From the NCBI GenBank assembly GCA_017538845.1, contig JAFYIC010000181.1, positions 1 to 11,239 of the forward strand: 11,239 nucleotides of DNA, in the 5' to 3' direction. The notes beneath the pieces are model-generated. The model worked only from the letters and a program-made list of their open reading frames with translations, did not search any database and was not told where the DNA came from. The position numbers and the translations under genes are program-made. Numbering within the stretch: the first letter of the stretch is position 1; the number at the start of each line of letters is the position of its first letter. Below, piece after piece: positions 5,657-11,239 of the stretch. Source of the stretch: Bacillota bacterium. GTDB taxonomy: Bacteria; Bacillota; Clostridia; Peptostreptococcales; Anaerovoracaceae.

Positions 5657-6829
5657 CTAGACCTCCCTCCCGGGGATATCTTCATCATCTGCCGGCTTTT
5701 TCAACGGCGCGGCTGAATGTCTCGATATGTTGAGCATGACTCCCATGGAGCCCATGAATAGCAGAAGCGCGTTGCCTCCGTAACTTACGAAGGGCAGCGT
5801 GATACCTGTCGGCGGCATTGAAGATGTTACTACAGCCACGTTGAGTATCACCTGTATCCCGATCATTGCTGTTATTCCGGCTGCCAGAAGCATGCCGAAC
5901 TGATCCGGCGCGTTCAGCGCTATATGGATGCCTCTCCAGATGAGAAGCATATATACGATCAGCAATATGGCTACGCCCAGGAATCCCAGTTCTTCGCCTA
6001 TTATCGCCAGTATAAAGTCGTTCTGAGGCTCAGGCAGATAAAGAGTCTTCTGTATGCTCTTGCCCAGACCTACTCCGAAAAGTCCTCCGCTTCCCAGAGC
6101 CATAAGCGACTGGGCCGCCTGATAGCCGTCGCCCAGAAAGTCTTTGAAAGGATCTGAAAAACTCGTTATACGGGTGTACCAGTAACTGCCTTTTCCAACT
6201 GTGAGCAGTGCCATGACTCCTGCTACGCCCAGTCCTGCTAGACCTCCTATCCATCCCCAGCTCATACCGGCGACCAGCATCATTACTACGATGATGGCGA
6301 CCACCGTTATCGCTGTGGACAGGTTAGGCTGCATCATTATAAGTCCGCCAAGCAGAGCCGCCAGCAGGAAAAGCGGAAGTATCCCGTTCAGGAATGATTT
6401 TATCCTCTGGGGCTTCGCCGCAAGGAATGCGGCCACGAACAGGATCGCCGCCACCTTGGCTATCTCGCCCGGCATGATGGTAAATCCGCCTACTCCGAGC
6501 CATCTGGTGGCGTTGTTTCTGGTCACGCCTACGCCCGGCACCAGTACCAGCGCCAGCATCAGTACGCTTATCACGAGCAGCGGCACCGCTACTTTTTTCA
6601 GTTTCCTGTAATCTATGACAGCCATGATGAACATGCCTATGGTACCCATGACAGCCCACGCCGCGTCTCTTATGAGATAGCTGTACGCAGAGCCGTCGTG
6701 ACTCAGGGCATAGTAATAACTGGAGCTAAATACCATTATCACTCCGAATATGACCAGTCCGAATGTAATGACGACCAGCATAAAATCCCCCGGTCTCATT
6801 TTTGTCGTGTCAAGGCTGATCCTTTTCAT
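5657..6829 (-). CDS. ftsW: SEDS peptidoglycan polymerase FtsW (or paralogue SpoVE)
   Basis: This is a SEDS-family glycosyltransferase that polymerises lipid II into glycan strands, paired with a class B penicillin-binding protein at the septum. It is a polytopic membrane protein of 390 residues with about 10 hydrophobic segments. Conserved blocks are NATRWLGVGG (106-115), MQPNLSTA (166-173), LPEPQNDFILAIIGEELGF (255-273, with the Asp that matches the catalytic residue of RodA/FtsW as I recall) and MPPTGITLPFVSYGGN (348-363). A longer reading begins with GTG at 6853 but has no ribosome site. ATG 6829 overlaps the murD stop by 4 nt (ATGA) and has GGGAG just before it, so I chose it. In Bacillota this slot can hold SpoVE in spore formers, and sequence alone does not separate the two. 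Confidence 0.96.
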   Translation of the reverse strand: MKRISLDTTKMRPGDFMLVVITFGLVIFGVIMVFSSSYYYALSHDGSAYSYLIRDAAWAVMGTIGMFIMAVIDYRKLKKVAVPLLVISVLMLALVLVPGVGVTRNNATRWLGVGGFTIMPGEIAKVAAILFVAAFLAAKPQRIKSFLNGILPLFLLAALLGGLIMMQPNLSTAITVVAIIVVMMLVAGMSWGWIGGLAGLGVAGVMALLTVGKGSYWYTRITSFSDPFKDFLGDGYQAAQSLMALGSGGLFGVGLGKSIQKTLYLPEPQNDFILAIIGEELGFLGVAILLIVYMLLIWRGIHIALNAPDQFGMLLAAGITAMIGIQVILNVAVVTSSMPPTGITLPFVSYGGNALLLFMGSMGVMLNISRHSAAPLKKPADDEDIPGREV

Positions 6830-8205
6830 TTCGCTCCCAGTTCTTTCGCGCACTTTTTGAAGTGCTCGCCTCTCTGCTCAAAGCAGTCATACATATCCCA
6901 GCTGGCGCATGCGGGAGAAAGCAGTACCGTATCTCCCGGTTCGGCCAGTTCAAATCCTTTTTTCACACACTCTTCCATATCTTTGCAAATGATGGAATCG
7001 GTAAATCCCAGCCTTTCGGCAGCGGCCTTTATCTTTGGCGCCGTCGTGCCGAGAAGCATCATGTATTTCACCTTTCCGTCGAAAGCTTCTATCAGTTCAT
7101 CATATCCGGAATTCTTGTCGTATCCTCCGGCTATGAGTATTATGCCGCCCTTTATGGCCTGTACGGCTTTTATTGCGGCATCCGGATTTGTGCCCTTTGA
7201 ATCGTTGACGAATCTTACTCCGTTTGCTTCACCGCAGAATTCTATCCTGTGCTCTACTCCCTGGAAAGTCCTCAGTGTCTCTGTGATGTCCTCAGGACTG
7301 AGTCCTGCGAAATATCCTATGGCAGCTGCCGCAAGAGCGTTCTCAAGATTGTGGCTGCCCGGTATTACCAGTTCGTCCGCTTTGCAGAAGGATACAGTCT
7401 CTCCTGCGGGAGTTTTTATGGTTATGACGTCACCTTCCATATATGCTCCCACATCCAGCTTTTCCAGCCTGCTGAAGGGGATCACCTGCGCGCCGCAGCT
7501 TTCCGCCAGAGCGAAACAGGCTTTGTCGTCGTAGTTTATGACCAGATACTCATCCGGGCCCTGGTTACCGAAGATCTTCGCCTTTGCAGCGCCGTAATTC
7601 TCCATGGTCTTGTGGCGGTCCATGTGATCCTCAGTAAGGTTCAGGATCGCTGAAACCACCGGCTTGAAGGTCACAGTCGTTTCCAGCTGGAAACTGCTGG
7701 CTTCTGTCACCAGCCACGTATCGTCATCGGCATTCACAGCGTCCGTCACCACGGCCACGCCGATATTACCTACTACTTTCGTCTTTTTCCCGGCATTTTT
7801 GAACATCTCACCTACAAGTGTGGTGGTGGTCGTTTTGCCGTTGGTACCGGTTATGGCCACATAGCTGCCGTTGCCCATTCTGTAGGCCAGTTCCAGTTCC
7901 CCTATTATCTCAGCTCCGTTTGCCTGCGCATCCTGGATGAATCCGAGCCAGGGCGGCACTCCGGGGCTCAATACGACCATATCTATATCTTTCGTATCTT
8001 CGGGCACTTCGCCCAGATACTTCTTTATTCCTGCTTCGTTTAAGAATACGGCAGTCTTTTCGTCTATCTCATCTTCCTTCTTGGAATCCTGCGCCATCAC
8101 CAGCGCTCCCGCATCATGAAGCGCCTTGCAGGCTGCTATACCCGATCTGCCCATTCCGACAACGAGCACTTTTTTATCCTTCATATCACTGCATTTACAA
8201 GACAT
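6826..8205 (-). CDS. murD: UDP-N-acetylmuramoylalanine--D-glutamate ligase MurD
   Basis: MurD is a cytoplasmic Mur ligase that adds D-Glu to UDP-MurNAc-L-Ala using ATP. Counting from the chosen start (459 residues, normal length) it has the N-terminal nucleotide-fold loop GMGRSG (17-22), the ATP loop GTNGKTTTT (120-128), LNLTEDHMDRH (188-198), the hinge region HRIEF and NDSKGTNPDA (334-343), IAGGYDKN, and the family-specific C-terminal LLSPACASWDMYDCFEQRG (428-446). ATG 8214 abuts an AAAAGG with no spacer. AAGGA to ATG 8205 leaves 6 nt, so the inner ATG is the better start. A third candidate, ATG 8184, has no ribosome site. The gene follows mraY by 28 nt and its TGA overlaps the ftsW ATG. Confidence 0.98.
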   Translation of the reverse strand: MSCKCSDMKDKKVLVVGMGRSGIAACKALHDAGALVMAQDSKKEDEIDEKTAVFLNEAGIKKYLGEVPEDTKDIDMVVLSPGVPPWLGFIQDAQANGAEIIGELELAYRMGNGSYVAITGTNGKTTTTTLVGEMFKNAGKKTKVVGNIGVAVVTDAVNADDDTWLVTEASSFQLETTVTFKPVVSAILNLTEDHMDRHKTMENYGAAKAKIFGNQGPDEYLVINYDDKACFALAESCGAQVIPFSRLEKLDVGAYMEGDVITIKTPAGETVSFCKADELVIPGSHNLENALAAAAIGYFAGLSPEDITETLRTFQGVEHRIEFCGEANGVRFVNDSKGTNPDAAIKAVQAIKGGIILIAGGYDKNSGYDELIEAFDGKVKYMMLLGTTAPKIKAAAERLGFTDSIICKDMEECVKKGFELAEPGDTVLLSPACASWDMYDCFEQRGEHFKKCAKELGAK

Positions 8206-8233
8206 ATCTGCCATCCTTTTCTTTTCCCGATAC

Positions 8234-9193
8234 CTAGTGAACGATCACGAATCCTATGATGGCAAATACAACTGCTGCCATCCAGAACATGAACACTACG
8301 TTCTTCTCTTTCATACCGCTCAGTTCAAAGTGATGATGGAGCGGTGACATTTTGAAAACTCTCTTTCCTGTCAGTTTGAATGAGGCTACCTGTATGCATA
8401 CGGAAAGCACCTCCAGAACATATACGAGCCCCACAATAGGAAGCATGAGTTCCATCTTCATTATTATCGCGGCTATGGTTATGCCGCCTCCCAAGGCCAG
8501 CGAACCGGTATCGCCCATGAATATCTTCGCCGGATTCTTGTTGAAAACGAGAAATCCCAGGCATGCTCCCAGTATAGACGCAGAGAATATCTCCGCCGGC
8601 GTAGAGAGTATCTTCATGGCGGTTATGGCGAAGAACAGCGCCGAAGCCGCCGTTACTCCCGATGCCAGTCCGTCCAGCCCGTCTGTCAGATTCACGGCGT
8701 TGACCATAGCCAGCACGGTGAATATGATGAAGGGCACATACCATATACCGAAATCAACATATATGTTCACAAACGGGATAAATACCTCTGTCCCGTACAT
8801 CGGCGAATTGGCCAGGAACAGGGCCAGCGCGACCGCGATAAGCGCCTGCAGGCCGAACTTCTGATAAGCCCTGAGCCCCAGATTGTTTTTCTTTATTACC
8901 TTGAGATAATCATCCAGGAAACCCACCAGTCCGAACAGCAGGAATACTGCTATCAGGATCAGCGTGTCTATGGAATAATGCAGACCTGCGACAGTGGACA
9001 CTATCACCGCCAGTATTATTGCCACGCCTCCCATGCTCGGGGTGCCCGCCTTTGAAAGATGGGACTGTGGTCCGTCTTCCCTGATATTCTGTCCTGCCTG
9101 TTTCTTCTGCAGGATAGGTATCTCGATCATCGTGAACAGAACAGCCGCTGCAAAGGCAATTATTATCGATATTACTATTGTGAAGTATCCCAT
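8234..9193 (-). CDS. mraY: Phospho-N-acetylmuramoyl-pentapeptide transferase MraY
   Basis: MraY is an integral membrane enzyme that transfers phospho-MurNAc-pentapeptide from UDP to undecaprenyl phosphate, giving lipid I. It has 319 residues with about 10 membrane segments. Motifs in order are GPQSHLSKAGTPSMGG (41-56), the Asp pair in FLDDYLKV (92-99), NAVNLTDGLDGLASG (165-179, with catalytic-site Asp residues), FMGDTGSLALGG (225-236) and the substrate-binding HHHFELSGMKE (286-296). AGGAG, within the last codons of murF, lies 7 nt before the ATG. Only 1 nt separates the murF TAA from this ATG, pointing to coupled translation. Confidence 0.99.
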   Translation of the reverse strand: MGYFTIVISIIIAFAAAVLFTMIEIPILQKKQAGQNIREDGPQSHLSKAGTPSMGGVAIILAVIVSTVAGLHYSIDTLILIAVFLLFGLVGFLDDYLKVIKKNNLGLRAYQKFGLQALIAVALALFLANSPMYGTEVFIPFVNIYVDFGIWYVPFIIFTVLAMVNAVNLTDGLDGLASGVTAASALFFAITAMKILSTPAEIFSASILGACLGFLVFNKNPAKIFMGDTGSLALGGGITIAAIIMKMELMLPIVGLVYVLEVLSVCIQVASFKLTGKRVFKMSPLHHHFELSGMKEKNVVFMFWMAAVVFAIIGFVIVH

Positions 9194-9194
9194 A

Positions 9195-10589
9195 TTACTG
9201 CTCCTGTCTCTCCATTATCAGATCGACGATATCAAACATGCCCATGCCGTTGGAGCCTTTTACGAGTATGACATCGCCTCTGTCTATGATGCTGTTCATT
9301 TCCTTCATGAAGTCTTCTTTCTTCTCAAAATACATAACCTTGTCGCTGTCCATAGTTTCCAGTGCCCCGTCTCTGATATCCGCTGAGAGTTTGCCCACCG
9401 CTATGAGAAGGTCAAGGCTGCATCCTGCTGCGTGGCGCCCTACTTCCTTATGGAAACGCGGCGACTCCTCACCCAGCTCGTACATATCGCCGAGTATGGC
9501 CACCTTACGTATGCCGTTGGTGCTTGCCAGAGCGTCCAGAGCCGATTTCATGGAATAGGGGCTCGCGTTGTATGTATCGTCTATTACTTTTATTCCGTCA
9601 TTTGTCCTTACGGTCAGTCTTTTATCCGTAAGTTCAAGGCCTTTCAGAGCCTCAGCCGCTTCCTTCAGGGTTATCCCTTCAACGGAAGCTGCAGCGGCCG
9701 CCACAGCGGCGTTATACGCGTTGTGAGCGCCCGGTACCGACAGTTCGAACATCTGGGCCTCTTCATCGTGTTCCAGCATGAAACGGATGCCGTCTATGCC
9801 CATATCCTCCAGATGAGAAACTATGAAATCGCATTTTCCGTTTTTGCCTGCGGTGATGAGCCTGTATTTTGTATTTATACGGTCCCTGTTCAGGAATTCA
9901 TCGTCTTCATAGACTATCAGGGTGCTTTCCTCATCGAAAAAGTCCGTGATCTCCATCTTTGCTTTGAAGATGCCTTCACGGCTGCCCAGATTCTCTATAT
10001 GGGAAACGCCTATGTTGGTTATCACGCCTACGTCCGGTCTTACTATGTCCACCAGCGTGTGTATCTCGCCGGCTTTGTCCATGCCCATCTCGAATACGCC
10101 CATTTCAGCGTCTTCACCGATGGAAAGTATGGTAAGAGGAACTCCGATGTGATTGTTGAAGTTCCCTTCGTTGCTGTACGTCCTGAAGCGGGAGCTGAGG
10201 ATACATCTGATCATGTCCCTCGTGGTCGTCTTTCCCGTGCTTCCCGTGACCGCTATTTTCCTTATTCCAAGCACACCAAGATAGTAGGAGGAAAGATCCT
10301 GCAGAGCCCTGGTCGTATCCACCACCTGTATGACGTTCATGCCTTCCTTTGCGGCCAGCATGTCCGCCGAATCTTTTCTTGATACGACAAAAGACCTGCA
10401 CCCCCGTTCCATTGCCTGCGGGATGAAGTCGTGGGCATCAAATCTCTCTCCGATCAGCGGAAAGAACAGATCCCCTTCACCGGCGGTACGTGAATCGGTT
10501 GATATCCCTGTGACCTGGTCTTCTGCGTTCCCCGACCTGATCATCCCTTTCACGCCTTCCGCTATCTGTCTGATATGCATTTTTTTCAT
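9195..10589 (-). CDS. murF: UDP-MurNAc-tripeptide--D-alanyl-D-alanine ligase MurF
   Basis: MurF is the cytoplasmic Mur ligase that adds D-Ala-D-Ala to complete the UDP-MurNAc-pentapeptide. At 464 residues it has the usual length. The N-terminal domain has STDSR (30-34) and GDLFFPLIGERFDAHDF (39-55). The ATP loop is TGSTGKTTTRD (115-125). Then come FNNHIGVPLT (144-153), NIGVSHIENLGS (182-193), PGAHNAYNA (276-284), the MurF-type DDTYNASPYSM (337-347) and GDMYELGE (367-374). The presence of FNNHIG and TYNASPYS separates it from MurE. The ATG at 10589-10587 has a modest GGTGA site, and a second ATG three codons on is also possible. It follows the penicillin-binding protein directly, where murE normally intervenes. 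Confidence 0.98.
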   Translation of the reverse strand: MKKMHIRQIAEGVKGMIRSGNAEDQVTGISTDSRTAGEGDLFFPLIGERFDAHDFIPQAMERGCRSFVVSRKDSADMLAAKEGMNVIQVVDTTRALQDLSSYYLGVLGIRKIAVTGSTGKTTTRDMIRCILSSRFRTYSNEGNFNNHIGVPLTILSIGEDAEMGVFEMGMDKAGEIHTLVDIVRPDVGVITNIGVSHIENLGSREGIFKAKMEITDFFDEESTLIVYEDDEFLNRDRINTKYRLITAGKNGKCDFIVSHLEDMGIDGIRFMLEHDEEAQMFELSVPGAHNAYNAAVAAAAASVEGITLKEAAEALKGLELTDKRLTVRTNDGIKVIDDTYNASPYSMKSALDALASTNGIRKVAILGDMYELGEESPRFHKEVGRHAAGCSLDLLIAVGKLSADIRDGALETMDSDKVMYFEKKEDFMKEMNSIIDRGDVILVKGSNGMGMFDIVDLIMERQEQ

Positions 10590-10633
10590 ATTATCACCGC
10601 CTGTTGTCTGCGCCCTGTATGCATTAACTTATG
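10590..10633 (-). other. 44-nt spacer where murE would be expected
   Basis: Only 44 nt separate the stop of the penicillin-binding protein from the murF ATG. The spacer holds the murF ribosome site and no remnant of another gene. The short palindrome GTCAG-A-CTGAC at 10644-10634 overlaps the upstream stop codon but cannot form a hairpin because its centre is one base. Confidence 0.6.
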
Positions 10634-11239
10634 TCAGTCTGACGACTTCGGCTGGATATTCATGTATCTCAATATATTGGTCATCGTTTCCTGTACCGCA
10701 GGCGCTGCCGTAGCGCTGCCGTACAGAACGTCTTTCGGGTTGTCCACTACGATCAGTATGGTGAACTTAGGATCTTCAACAGGTCCTATGGCTATACATG
10801 ACGAATATACCTGCTTGCTTATCTTTCCGTTTATGGTCTTTTCCGCCGTACCGGTCTTGCCGCCGATAGCGTATCCTTCCACCTTGGCGTTCTTTGCGCC
10901 GAGATTATCGACGTTGTATTTCATAATGTCCAGAACTTCTTTGGCCGTATCTTCGGATACCACCTGTCTGACTACCTTGGGCTTTACTTCCTCGACTACG
11001 TTGCCGTCATCATCAAGGAACGCTTTTACCAGATGCGGCTGCATCAGTTTGCCTTTGTTGCCGTATGCCGAAACTGCCGTTGCAAGCTGTATCGGCGTAA
11101 CGTTGATACTCTGTCCGAATCCCATTCTGGCAAGGTCGGAGTGGAGCAGTCCTTCCTGCGGAAGCATTATGGAACTGGTCTCTCCCGGAAAATCTATCCC
11201 GGTAGGTTCTGTTATTCCGAAGTTCTTCAGATACGTGTA
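10634..11239 (-). CDS. Class B penicillin-binding protein, C-terminal fragment (FtsI/PBP2B/SpoVD type)
   Basis: This is the C-terminal part of a D,D-transpeptidase that crosslinks peptidoglycan and pairs with FtsW. The frame stays open to the right window edge, giving 201 residues, so the 5' part is outside. Visible are FGITEPTGIDFPGE (7-20), the family block MGFGQSINVTPIQLATAVSAYGN (39-61) and the KTGTAEK box (128-134), the third active-site motif of penicillin-binding enzymes. The SxxK and SxN motifs lie outside the window. The protein ends about 67 residues after KTGTAEK, so there is no C-terminal PASTA domain, unlike B. subtilis PBP2B and SpoVD. Position at the head of murF-mraY-murD supports a septal role. 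Whether it is the vegetative FtsI or a sporulation SpoVD cannot be settled from this piece. Confidence 0.93.
   Translation of the reverse strand, partial: YTYLKNFGITEPTGIDFPGETSSIMLPQEGLLHSDLARMGFGQSINVTPIQLATAVSAYGNKGKLMQPHLVKAFLDDDGNVVEEVKPKVVRQVVSEDTAKEVLDIMKYNVDNLGAKNAKVEGYAIGGKTGTAEKTINGKISKQVYSSCIAIGPVEDPKFTILIVVDNPKDVLYGSATAAPAVQETMTNILRYMNIQPKSSD

Noticed and set aside
6698..7534. A 278-codon plus-strand open frame across the murD-ftsW junction.
   Set aside because: It is antisense to two conserved genes, and its low-complexity Ser/Ala/Pro content is typical of shadow translation.
9432..10382. A 316-codon plus-strand open frame opposite murF.
   Set aside because: murF is certain on the other strand. 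The antisense protein has no recognisable domain and no ribosome site context that I trust.
10587..10624. A 12-codon frame that ends overlapping the murF ATG.
   Set aside because: It has no Shine-Dalgarno sequence, so I treat it as chance.
10634..10644. Palindrome GTCAG-A-CTGAC at the end of the penicillin-binding protein gene, considered as a terminator or operator.
   Set aside because: The one-base centre prevents a hairpin, there is no U-tract and it overlaps coding sequence.

Overview
The window is a chromosomal housekeeping region from a low-to-moderate-GC member of the Bacillota. It most resembles class Clostridia, and an anaerobe near Anaerovoracaceae/Lachnospiraceae is a guess from heavy use of the Ile codon ATA together with CTG, GGA and AGA. 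Every convincing gene lies on the minus strand, so the region reads from right to left. I see no mobile element, CRISPR array, tRNA, rRNA or toxin-antitoxin pair, and no convincing plus-strand gene.

Right to middle (11239 to 3372) is the division and cell wall (dcw) cluster: the C-terminal end of a class B penicillin-binding protein, then murF, mraY, murD, ftsW (or its paralogue spoVE), murG and a divIB/ftsQ gene. From murF to divIB the genes are separated by 28 nt or less, or overlap by 4 nt, which suggests one mRNA with translational coupling. MurD, MurF, MraY and MurG take the UDP-MurNAc-peptide precursor to lipid II. FtsW polymerises lipid II and the penicillin-binding protein crosslinks it at the septum, held together by DivIB. 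murE, which usually lies between the penicillin-binding protein and murF, is absent from that slot, and ftsA, murB and murC are not in the window.

Middle (3371 to 2017): a strong hairpin terminator closes the wall operon, and an extended -10 promoter with a perfect TATAAT sits almost directly against its U-tract. This promoter should drive ftsZ alone. A second hairpin at 1921-1949 ends the ftsZ transcript.

Left (1836 to 1): a weak promoter candidate precedes an rRNA/tRNA 2'-O-methyltransferase gene of the TrmH/SpoU family, followed after 101 nt by pheS, which runs off the left edge. The spacer has two GC-rich hairpins without U-tracts and no recognisable T-box.

The gene content is conventional and I did not find a new system. 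The points most worth a second look are the DivIB cytoplasmic tail, which is strongly acidic and holds a SYYTEDAP peptide repeat whose two copies differ almost only at synonymous sites; the terminator/promoter junction before ftsZ; the missing murE; and several starts that Shine-Dalgarno positions move inward from the longest reading frame.
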